Source of the DNA: Molanna angustata
Taxonomy: Eukaryota > Arthropoda > Insecta > Trichoptera > Molannidae
DNA: 64,000 bases
Reading direction: 5' to 3'
Assembly: GCA_963576475.1 (NCBI GenBank)
Contig: OY754977.1
Coordinates: 11,597,089 to 11,661,088 of the forward strand
Under the pieces are notes generated by a model, which had not been told where the DNA came from, searched no databases, and saw nothing but the letters and a program-made list of their open reading frames with translations. This document shows positions 10,020 through 22,010 of the stretch, piece after piece; positions within the stretch are counted from its first letter, which is position 1; each line of letters opens with the position of its first letter. The position numbers and the translations under genes are program-made.

Positions 10020-10110
10020 TCTTGAAATGCTGAATAATTTCCATATAAAATTTGAATACTTTGACTTGTTAGTGAGGAGTTTAGCGTTGGCCACAACCCA
10101 CTCGTTTTTA
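10020..10110 (+). repeat. Interspersed family R3, 3' end
   Basis: It ends with the diagnostic phrase TTTAGCGTTGGCCACAACCC followed by ACTCG. The same terminus is found at 16337-16372 (minus), 25455-25500 (minus), 61100-61140 and 62295-62335. No coding capacity or TIR is visible. Confidence 0.55.
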
Positions 10111-10841
10111 AACATTTTTATTTTAAATATATAGGTATATGACATTTGTTATATTTTTATTTTATCACGTGTTTTGCTGTGATTCAAATAAATTAGAACC
10201 ACGTGTAGGTGGGGTGGGGTGGGGTCAGGTAGACGAGCGAGGACGAAGAGAAGGACTATAGTTGTGCTATTGTGGATCACCAGCAGGAAGTAGGGGGCGG
10301 ATATGGTTGTGTATATCCTTGTTATTTGAATATATCTACATTTTTCTTAGCTCCATAGAATTAACGGCTAATGGCAGGATCGTATTAATAATACAATAAT
10401 ATATAAGTTGGTTTATTTAAAAGTACCTGCGAGGAATCTTATGTAGGTCGTCCTCTTGTCAAATAATATCCTGACATTTATTTTTTTTATTTAACGGTGA
10501 TTATAATAAAGATTCGAGCATTATTATTTACAATTTCGAGCATTCTGAATAATATGTAGGTAGAACTGTTTTTCTATTTATAAAAAAATGTTGAAATGTT
10601 GAATTGTTTTTATTAATCACAAAATAAAACAAAACTTAACGTACCTACTAAGGTACTTGAATTAACTGTTTATTTATAATAAAAATTGTCTTAAATAATA
10701 TTGAAATAATTAAAAACAAAATTATTTGTATGTATGTGCTTCCTTTTTAGGTAGACTACCTATTTATTCATAACAATTATTGTGCTAGAAAATGTTTTTA
10801 AGAATTGCACCCATTGTTTTATAATTTACTCCTCACTAACC
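10111..10841. other. Unassigned sequence
   Basis: No gene was seen. A GC-rich patch at about 10195-10310 contains GGTGGGGTGGGGTGGGG and AGTAGGGGGCGG. The rest is AT-rich. Confidence 0.45.
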
Positions 10842-10970
10842 CAAGGGGATATAGTGGGGAGTTACGATTTCGCAATTTTTAAGGCTATTTGTTTTATTGC
10901 CGATTATAAACTAGTATCATGCTGAGATTGTATTCTGAAAGTTTCATCGCGATGTATCTGTGCTATCTAC
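10842..10970 (+). repeat. Interspersed family R3, 5' part
   Basis: The segment GGGGAGTTACGATTTCGCAA then TTTTTAAGG, followed by GTATCATGCTGAGATTG and GTTTCATCGCGATGT, corresponds block by block to 61430-61535. That suggests a second R3 piece in the same orientation. Confidence 0.45.
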
Positions 10971-12284
10971 GGCGTGTTTATTTTACTTTATCGATTATTA
11001 ATTAACTATTTTGTAATCATTCCAAATAACGAATTTCCAATTTTCGTAGTAATACAATGCTTTTCTTGCATTATTTTTTATTTAACTTCGTTAAGGTGAC
11101 GGGATAGGCTCCAAGGTACTTTTTGGATGCTCATTACGCCGTACTCTTAAAAGTTATGTCTTCAACAAAAATATATATATATATATTTTTCTCTCATTAT
11201 TTGTCTATACGTTGGTCCGATACACTTTTTTTCATTTTGTGTACTTTTTTCATATTTTTTTTAATAATAACTGTTTTCTCAGATTATTTATCCATAACTC
11301 AAAACTTATCAGGCTTAGAAACATGAATATTTTTAAATGATAGGTATTTTATAAATCTAAACATTGGCTCGATACGTTTTCACACAATGTTCACACTTTT
11401 TTGTAAAATCAAATAAACCATATTATTTTATGTAACGCACGATTCAAATATAAATCGGGCGCACGCGATTGTAATCTTTAAGGACGTACATTCTCATACA
11501 ATAGATTCAAAGTTTGCATTTTACCCGCCTACAATACCCTGCTCCTTAAAAACTATGCTTAGGTACCTGAAATCAATTTTAGTGTAAGTTCCATGATCTC
11601 CCATTGGTTACTTTTGATTTGTCAAAATACTCGTTGTTTAAATTACTCAGACGAAAATCACAAATTTAAGGTGTTGATTAGTAAATTTCATTCATATGTT
11701 CAGTTTTTTTCTATAATCTCCACGTGTATTATTGTCGTGCAGAAGCTGTGTCTAGCTTTATCACCAACGTTATCTTTATCAATATGATAACCACAAGTAG
11801 TTCTTCCAGGTGTAACACAATATGATATGACGAACATACCCAAGTTACCCAGACTGCTTGTTGATTTTTTTAATCGCTGCATTGTTCCGTACATAGCGTG
11901 TTTTCTCGGATAATTCCGGTAGCGCAGTGTGTAAACACTTCACCGGAATTAACCGGATCGTCAGCGAACGCTTCTTCGCTTCTACTACGATATGCACTCT
12001 GTTTGATATCATCCATATCTTCAGAATGATAACGATGAAAAAGTCTTTTCAGAACTGAGACCTAATTGTGAACAGTCGAATATTCGAATGGGGAAGCGGC
12101 ATGGATCATCAAAGTCACGAGTTTATTGCCAAATATTTATATACCCTTCAACTGGTGTTTTAAGTCAAGTTTCCAGAAATAAACATAAATACCGGCAAAG
12201 AAGTCAATAATAGAAGAAGAAAAATAAAAATATCCTATGCAGCAAAGAAGTCAATCAAAACTATTACCACTCTTACATAAGAGT
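10971..12284. other. Unassigned sequence with one short palindrome
   Basis: No gene was recognised. An imperfect palindrome at 11912-11950 has outer arms AATTCCGGT and ACCGGAATT and an inner AGTGTG/ACACTT pairing. Its role is unknown. The 60- to 67-codon frames here are shadows of AT-rich sequence. Confidence 0.45.
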
Positions 12285-12655
12285 CTATAGCAGGGTCCTC
12301 AAAAGATTTCTTTGAAATAAAGAACAGTTTTATTCTTTTGCGTGAGTATTTTTTTTAATACCTACTTCTCTTGTTAAATTAGTTTTAGTATAACCAATTC
12401 TTATTTTTTTAAGTAACTAAAAAACCGCAAGTCCTTTGATTTAGATTTTTTTTTAAATCGAAAGAGAATATGAAAATCTACCGGCTGAATTTTTTACTAT
12501 TTTAAAAAAGACCTCTAAGTTTAGCCCTTTTTTTAAGAAAAAATATAGTGTACCACGGATATGGTGTTATACTTATAATATTTTTTCGTATTTCATAAGA
12601 AAGTAATTAAGTATTTGTGTACATCCGTATGTCCAAGGTAGGTATACAAGGGACT
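12285..12655 (+). repeat. Interspersed family R1, copy
   Basis: The blocks occur in family order: AGAGTCTATAG, GGGTCCTCAAAAGATTTC, CGAAAGAGAATATGAAAATC, CTACCGGCTGA, GGATATGGTGTTATA and CATCCGTATGTCCAAGG, and the copy ends at TATACAAGGGAC. A second, shorter R1 lies directly downstream. Confidence 0.7.
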
Positions 12656-12699
12656 AAAATTGTAGTCATTAAAATCCACGTTTGAGAAATACAAACAAT

Positions 12700-13010
12700 C
12701 ATTTTTGCATCAGTTTCTCTCCAGAGAGAGTAACTAAAAAAACCACAAGAATCAGTAAGTAGATTTTTACTTCAACCGAATGAGAATTTGAGCATCTACC
12801 GGCTGAGTTTTTTTACTATTTTGATATTTCAATAACTCTTCTTTACATTTAAAATAGACTCTAAATTTAACATTTTTTTTTTCCGATTAAATATTGTATA
12901 TCACATATTTGTGATTTATTTAATATTTTTCATATTTCATACATTAGAAGGTAATTTAGTGTGCATATTTGTGTACATCCGTATGCCCAAGGTATACATC
13001 TTATAACCAG
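12700..13010 (+). repeat. Interspersed family R1, second copy in tandem
   Basis: It repeats the CGAATGAGAATTTGAGCATC, CTACCGGCTGAG, TATTGTATATCACATATTTG and CATCCGTATGCCCAAGG blocks in the same order and strand as the copy just upstream. Its 5' part is missing. Confidence 0.65.
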
Positions 13011-16000
13011 ATGGACTGTTATTTCTTAACCAATAGTATGTGACGTACCTTTTCTAGTAGTCATATATTTCTTCTCCTACGCGCCCTTTTTAGTGCTCCA
13101 AATTGTGTTGCTGTATAATAAAATATTGACCCCTCTAAGCCTGTTTGTATTGTAAGACTATTAGTGGTCCATTACCCCATGCGGTGTGGCCGGATGTTGG
13201 GAACAGGTGTAGTGTATATTATGGAGAGAAAGAGAAATAATTAAATGTTTTGGTCGCCTCACGTCTCCTCTCTTACTTCACTCCCTTATCTCTGTGTATC
13301 CCAATTACCCGTACAAACCATTTTTATATTCTACAAATGTATATTATTTTATAATATATTGATGTAATTATCGGTAAGTAACTTGACAATCGTCGGCGGA
13401 GAGGCAGACAGTTTGCATATTACCAAGCAAAAATATCCAAAATTTTGTCTGCGCCTCCCGCGTGATCTTTTAAGATGTTAGCGATAATTCTACCTACAGA
13501 AATTACCACGATGGCAATAATCAAGTACCTATACCGTAATTTACTAACTTAACGACTAACATATCATACGATGAACATATAAACTCATCATTCCGTATCT
13601 ATCACGGGGTTTGCTGAAAGAAAAAACGATATAATTTCCTATCTTGTAATACATAATCGCTTTTGCCATGCTTCTTCATGTGCTGACTCGTCTGTTATTC
13701 TGACTGTTAACGTATTCAAATTTGAAGATTTCAGTAAAATGATTGTTCCAGCCCATCTAGTCTTACATATATCTTCGTCTGTCGTTCATCGATCATTTAA
13801 TATATGTATGTATGTTAGAATATTCTAAATCTTGATATAATTGCCGTAATAGCTGAATTGTCTATATTATTTGATAACTTGTTATTTGTAAGGACTCTGC
13901 GTTTTGGAATCAAATTAATGAAAACTATTACTACCAAACCATACTTCCCTCAAATTTAATTTGATAGGTTCTCAATATGTGGTTGCAGTGTCAAGATCCT
14001 ATAATTTACCTAACAAGTACCATTTTTTTACTGCCTTTAGACTTCTTTTTATTGTATTTTTTTTGAGCTGCGGTAAAGAGTCACGTTATTCATTACAAGT
14101 CTTATAAGGAAAGTGTCGAATTTGTTTCCAAAAAAAGCGGTTACACGATGTGTAGGTACGATATTTATTTTGATAATGGCTTACCGCGAACTGTACCAGG
14201 ATGTAATTAAATTTGATTCTTCAATTATTTTATTATTGTTATTATTGCTATTTCTCTTTTTTATTACTGGTATCCCACATATTACAAATATTTGGCATGG
14301 CAATTATATATTATTTAGCTTATCCGGACACTTTGACTTTCCGTATCTAATTATTTCTGTGTTCAAGGAAAAAATATCAATTAATTATTTATATACTTTT
14401 GATTCGTTTTTAAGTATTTACGAATTGTGGAATTATTACTAAGCTGTCAATTAGATTTAATAAAATTTCATTATTCGTGTTTTGGGTTAGATTCCTTGCA
14501 ATGGATATATTTATTAAAGATTTGTAACGCAGTTCTTGATCCTCTGGGCTATTTGGCTATAAGCTCGTCACTTGTAAATATGGCAATGTTTTAATTGTTT
14601 ATTATTCGATAATACGTAATTACCATCTCAAATCAATTATTTCGAACTGTCGTACCTATATTTTTTATTTTAATGAATGACTGTGCAATAAGTATAATAA
14701 TGGTCGTCTTCACAGCCTTACGTTTTGTTTTTTGAGAAATCTTTTGGATTAATGGTGACTTTGTTAGAAATGCATATGAACAATAATGCTCCGATTTTAA
14801 TAACGAATCAATAAATAAGATAAATTTTAAAAATATATTTTTTATTTAAACTTTGTTTTTATTATCCAAATACATATCACAAACTTATGCGTATCGAAAT
14901 AGCTTGTTATAAAGTCAAATGTAATCCGTTAGAATAAAGACGAATATTAGGGGGTTTATCTCCTTGGCCTCCATATTTTTTTTTTAATTTCATATAAAAA
15001 ATTGAAGATTATTTTATGTAAATTATCATAATCAAATTATGACAGCGGAAAGGCGCGTTTTTTTGACTAGGTCTTATGTGTCTGCATATTTTTTACGATA
15101 CATTTCCATGTCTTTGTACCTACGTCGTGCTTAACAATTGTGTTATCTTGAGACATTGAAAGTACGCATTGATATTCAAGTTGCTAAGTACATCCTTTGC
15201 TTCTTATTCATAGAATAATATAGGGGCGATATTAGTGTGTAGTTTGTATTGCCTGTCAATGGCATATCCCACTTCCTTCAACTCTTTGAAGATGTCTCCT
15301 TTCATACTCTGACTTCTTTGTTTTTATGAAAGGGAGCATCCTTCAGTCTTAAGTTTTACAGCGGCTTATTCTTCCTCCATTGAATACAGATCATACTCCA
15401 GTACACTCGACTATATCCTTCTTAGATGTACATAAATAGAAAATCATTCAAGTACCTACCTCTAGACTCGAGTATTTTCAGTTTCTTATTATCATTAAAT
15501 ATCACGTGTTATGCATAAATCTTGTTAAAATTCAAAACAATTTTGGCGTATCTGGTATTTTTAGTTTTTTTGATTAATATATATTTAAAAATCTGTATAT
15601 TTTTCGAATATATACTAAAAAAATTATGACAACCGAACTGGCTACCTGCGTTTTTAGCCAGACCTTTGATATCAGTAATATGACTGTACTGTTTGGTTAA
15701 GGGCACAAAATATTTAGTAACACAAAACGAATTGTTTTGTAGTCACTATAGTTCAGTTGATTTTAACATGAATTTTTTTCAGTGATTAACGTTAAATCAC
15801 ATCCCATCGCAACTTTCCGCTTTCAAGAGAAATCTGAGGAATCACATAACACTTGGATTTGTCTCCTTATCATATCCTAGTCCCCTCTTTTCCTCTCCCC
15901 CCCCCCCCTATTTTTTTTTTTTTTTGTTTTATACGATTCACTATATATTTTGTTCACATAAATTGGTATTTATCATAAACAGGCTATTTACAATTTCAGC

Positions 16001-16336
16001 TTTCATAATTTCATTTCGATATCATGCTACTTTATCGATTTTCATTTATTTCATCCTATTTCGACTTATTATTGTCCTTTTCGTCTGTCTTCCATTTTGT
16101 TAATATGGCCTAGTGACCTATATATAAGAATTTATTTTTAATAAACACATTTTTTATTTTGTATGCTTGTGTTATTTCTAAATTTCTGATTTGGGTTCAT
16201 AATACCTAAATATATAAAATATCATTATAATATAAATATAATATTCTGTAGCAATTAGAGTAGAGATGCTTTCATTTATTACTAAAACAACTCCCAATAT
16301 TCCAAGTTTCAGTATGCATTTTTATTGATATTTAAA
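13011..16336. other. Long unassigned AT-rich stretch
   Basis: No gene was recognised in about 3.3 kb. A hydrophobic 109-codon frame (14113-14442) begins on GTG and runs through a poly-leucine stretch made of TTATTATTG repeats. It is judged non-coding. A C-run followed by a T-run (15897-15925) is a homopolymer tract. An imperfect hairpin at about 13395-13470 pairs GGCGGAGAGGCAGACA with TGTCTGCGCCTCCCGC. Confidence 0.45.
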
Positions 16337-16372
16337 ACGAGTGTTGTGGCCAACGCTTTACCACTCCCTACC
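16337..16372 (-). repeat. Interspersed family R3, terminus
   Basis: On the minus strand it carries AAGCGTTGGCCACAACACTC, the same end phrase as the R3 copies near 10.1, 61.1 and 62.3 kb. Confidence 0.5.
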
Positions 16373-16585
16373 AAGTGACTCCTGTAATGTTATGTTATGT
16401 ATGTATGTATGTAATGTTATAATTACTATTTACAGTTTTAATTGTTAAAATGCAACTTAAAATTTCAAAAAGCAAAAACGTAAAATGGTTCTGTTTGTCT
16501 AGTATTCAAAATATGTTGTAAGTTCGATCATAACATAATACGCGTCGAATGAGCATTTGCTGTAGTGGGTCCAGTTCAGTGGATT

Positions 16586-16795
16586 AAGCTCCCATATAGT
16601 TTAAGATCAATAGACAATGAAAGTGTATTCAAGAAACAGTTAAGAACTTATTTTTTTAAAAACTCATATAGTGATTAAGTGATTATTTATTACCTAGGTT
16701 GATTTTTATTTTTTCTCCGGGTATAATTGTTAAGCGCCCTTGAGGTGAAAACATAAAAATGGCGCTATATAAATTATCCATTTATTATTATTATA
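16586..16795 (+). pseudogene. CR1/L2-like LINE C-terminus and 3' UTR
   Basis: Thirty codons (16586-16675) and a TAA at 16676-16678 read KLPYSLRSIDNESVFKKQLR then TYFFKNSYSD. This is the typical end of CR1/L2-type ORF2 proteins (LP, SIR-like, FKKxLKTYFF). The 3' UTR has GTTAAGCGCCCTTGAGG and ATGGCGCTATATAAATT, a widespread LINE 3'-end signature. The copy ends in a (TTA)n-like tail near 16780-16795. Upstream coding sequence is lost, so this is a dead 5'-truncated insertion. Confidence 0.75.
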
Positions 16796-16935
16796 AACAG
16801 GTACCTGAATAAAAAAAAAAAAAGGTTTTCTGGTTAAAAAAATGAAATGAAAATAAAATTATAATATGTAAAACGTAAAACATTGAATTCATCCAATTCA
16901 ATATTAAAAATATACAATCGCTCTATTTCCGATGG

Positions 16936-17118
16936 TTGTGTATTCCCAGGGAGCCCAGCACGCAAGGTTGCTATAAGGCCTCCACACAAATCTGTTCCTA
17001 CCTAAAATATGCGAAAAAAATATTGAAAGGAAGCAAGGTGCTGCTACATATAACCCTAAAGGCGTGGGAACTGGGAACGACACCCTTATATAGTATCCTC
17101 CTGTCAGTTGACTTATAG
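16936..17118 (+). other. Open frame of unknown meaning
   Basis: A 60-codon frame lies in a slightly GC-richer patch (16930-17080, GGGAGCCCAGCACGCAAGG). No domain, splice signal or repeat partner was recognised. It is listed only because the patch differs in composition from its surroundings. Confidence 0.12.
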
Positions 17119-17202
17119 TTAAACTAATTGTTAGTACCTACCCTACATACATTACACGTATCACTTACAACACAATACATATCGAGCTGTTTGGATAATC
17201 TA

Positions 17203-17829
17203 CCCATACCCATACCATCACGCCATTTCCCTATTTGGGGTAGGCAGAGAGAACCGAACGCCAGACTCCTCTCTCTTGACATACATTCCTCGCTTCATTC
17301 ACGTCCATACATCGTCTCATACACGCTCTTCTATTATTCTTACTTCTATCATCTCCATCTTTCAAAATCCCATTTATGTGATCGTGCCAACTCTTTCTTG
17401 GCCGACCTCTACTTTTCATTCCTCTTTTATCAGCCTTGTATACTTTTTTTGTCAGACGGTCATCACTCATTCTTTCTATGTGGCCGAACCACCTTAGGGC
17501 ATTTATTTTCATCTTACTTACGATATTTCTTTCAATCATACATTCTCGTCTAATATCCTCATTTCTTATTCTATCATACATCGTTTTACCACACATTCGT
17601 CTTAGTGACCTCATTTCAACCGCGTTAATTCTACTTTCATGCGTCTTCTGCCATGTCCATGTCTCACTAGCATACATTAGAGTCGGTGCGACGATACCAT
17701 TGTGTACCGCGAGCTTTGCTTGCCTCGAAATAATTGGGTCAGCCATTACCGGTCTTAATGCACCATTCACTCTATTACCTGCCGTTACTCTCCTTTCAAT
17801 ATCTTTTTCCAATCTTCCATCACGCTGAA
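17203..17829 (-). mobile_element. RTE-like LINE, 5'-truncated copy with 12-bp TSD
   Basis: The minus-strand copy of the element at 1450-3798 retains only its last about 0.6 kb and a short TATGGG-type tail. It is flanked by a perfect 12-bp repeat TTGGATAATCTA at 17191-17202 and 17830-17841. That marks the exact insertion and shows truncation during target-primed reverse transcription. Confidence 0.88.
17231..17828 (-). pseudogene. LINE ORF2 C-terminal fragment (about 199 codons)
   Basis: The frame is open to the natural stop and aligns without gaps to the last part of the 1453-3774 ORF: EKDIERRVTA, ASETWTWQKTHESRINAVEM, LRWFGHIERM, GRPRKSWHDH and WRSVLSAYPK. The catalytic RT core is absent, so it has no enzymatic potential. 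The uninterrupted frame despite numerous substitutions suggests modest age or a different active source copy. Confidence 0.85.
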
Positions 17830-17954
17830 TTGGATAATCTAGGTATTAAGTTAATAAGAATTTTCAATGGAATAGTTTTCATTGGAACATTATGTATATT
17901 TTTTTCATTTCACTATTCTTCTACCGCTATAGTCTTAATTATTTTTTTTTTTTT

Positions 17955-18183
17955 TATTTATTTAATATTGCTTCTCGGGCAACTAACAGGTACTATGTTA
18001 AACATTAATTTAACACGCACCCAATAAAAAGTTGCCACATGCTGGAGACTTACGATATTAATCGTCTCACATATCCAGACTGAAAACACAATTAAAAACT
18101 GTGTCTCCACCGGGAATCGAACCCGGGACCTTTGGATCAGCAGTCAGATACCTAACCAACTGAGCCACGAAGGCCGACATAAA
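17955..18183 (-). mobile_element. SINE family S1, full-length copy
   Basis: On the minus strand it starts GTCGGCCTTCGTGGCTCAG with A-box-like GTGGCTCAGTTGG. The B box is GGGTTCGATTCCCGGTGGAG, then CACAGTTTTTAATTGTG, CTCCAGCATGTGGCAAC, ATTGGGTGCGTGTTAAATT and GTACCTGTTAGTTGCCCGAG, ending in an A/T-rich AATAAATAAA tail. The head folds tRNA-like but lacks a matched acceptor stem, so it is a SINE and not a tRNA gene. Confidence 0.85.
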
Positions 18184-18504
18184 GGCCCTGTGTTTTCAAT
18201 TTCTATCCAAAGGACGAGTGAATGCACTAGGACATGTGCGTTTGTTTTTTTATGATTTTAAGTGAAATGGAATTTCAGTGTTTGTTTTTAAAGGAGCTGG
18301 TGAACCTTCGCACGACATGTGTACGTTTTTTTTATGTCATTCCGTTATACATTCCGGCTTTTCTATTGTGAAAATAATTACTTTCAATATTACCTCTGGT
18401 GCATACCTGCCTTAACCAGGTTCCGCCATTTATAATATGGTTATTTTATTACAGCTGAAAAAAATGTACGTATACAATTTTACTTGTATATTTGATATTT
18501 TGAT

Positions 18505-18720
18505 TGATAACGACCGCCATAGCTTGGCGGTGAATCGTTTTATTTCTGTGCTGGCGTCCCAGGATCGATTCTAAGCAGGAGAGAAATTTGTTTAAAGTTA
18601 TCGATCATGCAATTATTGCTTCTCTTGGCTGGAAACACTGGTTGGTCGGAATAAATTGCCATTTGGCAATGATCTCGCCACTTCCACATCGTGCTAGGAA
18701 GTGTTCATGGATTAAAAAGT
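18505..18720 (+). mobile_element. SINE family S3, diverged plus-strand copy
   Basis: The B-box region GGATCGATTCTAAGCAGGAG is followed by GGCTGGAAACACTGG, the TGCCATTTGGCAATGA block and CTAGGAAGTGTTCATGG. The family order is intact although many positions have changed. Confidence 0.68.
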
Positions 18721-19974
18721 ATTTCTCGTGTCAGTTCTGTCAATACCCGGACCAAACTTCTACTACTACTTCTATCCTAAGGGATTGTTGACACCCAATG
18801 GTGTCCTCTTATAGATCGGACAAGGTTCCATTGGTCATGCGGATTTTGTGATCTCGAAGAACAATTTCAAAGTCTTTAAGAAGTTCTGTCATAGTTGTGG
18901 TGCCTTACTGTTGGTAGATTACCATTAAATCATTATTTTGCAGAGATCTTGGTCACACCTCTGACGCTTCTCATTTAAAAAGATCTGAAGTCAATGACAG
19001 TCCTCGAGTGTGAATCTTTCATTCACATTCGTAGATTGTATGTACTTTTTGCACTATGGTGCCGAGATTGCCAATCTAGAGGGCTCCGTGAGCTTCTTTT
19101 CGTGCTATGCATTTTTTTCTTTTCGCTCAGTGAAGGGGTTGTTTATAGTCCCCATATGCAGAGCGGGTGGTGATGGAAGTAGCAAATAAATATTTCTGAT
19201 TATTCTTGACATCCACTACTCTAAAATCATTGTTTTTCTGTTTATTTTTTTTTGTACGGAATTAGTATGAAACAAAATATGGTATTTTATTTATGTAAAT
19301 AATTTTAATTTACATAGTTTTTTTTTTAAATATATAATCGTTTGTCCCGTCTATAAGTCATATAATTTATTTTTTATTTGTAAATAAAAAAAAATGTATA
19401 TATATAACAGCCGTGTCCACCTATATATTTAAGTCGAAATAATATAAAAATAAGTCACGAAAAAAAGTAATGCACAGGTGGTGTGTGGACCCTTTTATCC
19501 AGTGTTTTCTAAACTGTGGGTATTTTATTTGTTTAATAAATTTTGTTATAAACTCACCCAGGTTAATTACTTTACTTATTTATTACAAATTCGGTATTAA
19601 TATAAAACAATGGTAATATATTAAATTCCATAAATATTCAAAGGCGTCGAAGTTTTCTAATTCACCAGCCCGAAGCCATCTGCTAGAGTGTACGTTGTTT
19701 CATTATTAATTATTATTTTTTTATGTCAAGGACATTTTTTTCTGTAGGGATATACAATATCTATCTGATAATACTTGATTTCTTCTTCTCCTTATCCCCT
19801 TTTGTTTTATCATCGCTATGAAATGTTATATTATGTTTTGTCTTTTTCTTCTGTAATCTTTTTATTTTTGTCATGTGATTCGTCATTACCTTAATGTCAT
19901 AGTAATACAATATTTTACATTAACTCTGGTTCGATTGAAGACATTGCTGTTTGGCAATAAGCCCATCATAGTAC
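18721..19974. other. Unassigned sequence
   Basis: A moderately complex segment (18780-19160) has balanced composition and may be a decayed transposon, but no frame on either strand gives a recognisable protein. The remainder is AT-rich. A fragment GTTTGGCAATAAGCCCATC at about 19949 resembles the S3 body. Confidence 0.4.
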
Positions 19975-20275
19975 AAATTTATAAATAATTACAATGAGAA
20001 CATAAAGTTACAAATAAATAAATTTACAAATAAATACATAAATACAATAAGTATTATAAGTTACAAATAATAAATTCAATAAGTAAAGAAAGCAACAAAT
20101 ACATATAATAAGTATTTACATAAAGTTCCAAATAAATAAATAAATTCAATAAGCACAGAAAGCAACAAATAAATACAATAATTAGTTAGGTACAAAAAGT
20201 TACTAATAAATACATAAATTCAATAATTTAAATTCAAATAAATACAGTAAGTACAGAAAGTTGCAAATAAATACA
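19975..20275. repeat. Degenerate AT-rich tandem repeat
   Basis: Words AAGTTACAAATAAATA, AATACAATAAGTA and ATTCAATAAGTA(C/A)AGAAAG recur five to six times with irregular spacing of about 50-60 bases. It is a decayed minisatellite with no coding content. Confidence 0.6.
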
Positions 20276-20915
20276 TATCCTTCAAATTTAATGAAATTAA
20301 ACATGCTTTCGTATCATTTCTTCTGTATTCAATATTTATGTACGTTTTGTAGTAGATACGTGTCCATATTTTCCAAACATTAGACATTATTAAATGTGAC
20401 TAATTTCTTATCTGTGTCAAAACATATTCGTTTTTTATTACCATTTCGTACGCACTGGGATTTATTTAAAATTAACAATAAATAACTACGCAAATCTTTG
20501 TTTTTTAACTATCATGTTTACATCGTCGCGAACACAATAAATATTATATTGTGTATTTTTTATATATTCGTGAACGTTTTTTTTTATAAATTATATCACT
20601 GATCATTTATTATATTTGGCTCGATCAACTCGTTAGCACTATTTGCCTAGATCAGAAACAATCTAATCTTAAATCTGAGTATGATTTTAAAACTTTAAAT
20701 ATCTTCGCATGAGATTATTTTTCGCAAACCTTCAAGTATCTGCGATATTATTGCGGAAGCATTATTTGCCACAAGCATTTTTTTGAAAATTTATTAATAT
20801 GACATTTAAAATAAATGCTTAATAATTACAAAGTCTATCATCGTCAACATAAAAATCTCATAATTATAAATTAAATATTTTTTTATTTATAAATATTAAA
20901 TAAAACATATTTTTA

Positions 20916-21006
20916 ATCCACAAGCGAGTATAAATTGTGACTGATGATGAAAGCTATAGAGACTAGCGAAAGCGCTTGTCCATTAAATTTAATAATCGTT
21001 TGTGGA
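20916..21006 (+). ncRNA. Hammerhead-ribozyme-like foldback
   Basis: Outer arms AATCCACAAGCGA and TCGTTTGTGGATT pair almost perfectly. Between them lie, in hammerhead order, CTGATGA (20940-20946), a stem-loop GCTA/TAGC, GAAA and a palindromic AAGCGCTT. This would match a type-I hammerhead with a minimal stem III, as known for Penelope-like retroelements. Weak points are extra bases between CTGATGA and the stem, and a poorly paired inner stem I. A relative of the 3' half lies at about 48585-48650 on the minus strand. Confidence 0.35.
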
Positions 21007-21009
21007 TTC

Positions 21010-21773
21010 AAACTGTTATTTTTTTACATAAATAAAATTTATATTTATAAAGGGTTAAAATAAATTCATTCATTCATACTATCACGGCATGACATTACAT
21101 AATAAAAAGAAGCACAACACATACATACCAATGTCGCTCCATCAAAAAATTCAATATCCAGCTTAGGGGGTGGGTGGTGGTGGTAATTACGAGTCATATA
21201 TATTTATTTTTTATTTTTTGTAATATTTAAAAATATATTTATGTATCCAATGTTGGAGAACTCCGAACATAATCGTTCCTTCTCTTTCTCGGATACAAGA
21301 TGCGAACGACAGAGAAAGGGATGCTTTATGGGTTTTGACGTTTCAAATTGTTTAAACGGCCTTACGAACAAAACGAAAAAAAAAAATTGAAAATCACAAC
21401 CGGACATCCGCAATACATGGAAGCACCTTCTTTATATCATACAAACTATGTGCATTATTCTACTTACAACGCTTTTAAGGCGATTTTTTAGTTACCTTTT
21501 TATAACATACCTACCTACATAATTTGGGATATTTTACACAGAATTTCAGTGTTCGAAAACATTTTTTTTATTATTTTTTTTACAGTTTACATACTTGTGA
21601 ATTTTGCCTTAACTGTCGAGTATAGGTGATATGAGATCGACGTGTGTGGAACACGCACGTGTCTTGCTTCTTTTTATGAGGTTGGACATCCGACAAACAT
21701 ATAGGTGTATTATTCTACTTACATATTTTTATAATATATGAGTTCTTAAATATTTATTATTATTATTTATTCC
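21010..21773. other. Unassigned AT-rich sequence
   Basis: No gene or known repeat was seen. A short GT-rich word GGGGGTGGGTGGTGGTGGT lies near 21165. Confidence 0.45.
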
Positions 21774-22010
21774 ATGGTCGCGAGTTCGAATCCTGCCACG
21801 ACCGATTTCCACAAGGCCCCGGGTTGGATTCCCGGTGGAGACATAGTTTTTTTAATTGTGTTTTCAGTCTGCATCTGTGAGACGATAACTATCGTAAGTC
21901 TCCAGAATGTGGCAACTTATAATTGGATGCATGTTAAATTAATATTTGACATAGTACCTGTTAGTTGTCCGAGAAGTAATATTAAATAAATAAATAAATA
22001 TTGTATATTT
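21774..22010 (+). mobile_element. Chimeric SINE: S2 B-box piece joined to S1 body
   Basis: Positions 21774-21809 (GGTCGCGAGTTCGAATCC then TGCCACGACCGATTTC) belong to family S2. From about 21811 the sequence is S1: CCCCGGGTTGGATTCCCGG, the GTGTTTTCAGTCTG block, CTCCAGAATGTGGCAACTT, and the tail with AATAAATAAATAAAT. The S1 A box is missing. Either S1 landed in an S2 copy or the head was swapped during reverse transcription. Confidence 0.72.

Noticed and set aside
14113..14442. 109-codon hydrophobic frame that could be a membrane protein
   Set aside because: The frame opens on GTG, its leucine run is a TTATTATTG repeat, and no splice or homology signal exists.
15897..15925. Poly-C/poly-T tract as a retroelement tail
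   Set aside because: No element body is recognisable on either side.
17128..17828. Plus-strand frames of 73-141 codons
   Set aside because: They are antisense shadows of the minus-strand LINE fragment.
18090..18183. tRNA gene suggested by A and B boxes
   Set aside because: Acceptor ends do not pair, and the sequence continues into a repeated non-tRNA body found in several places, so it is a SINE head.
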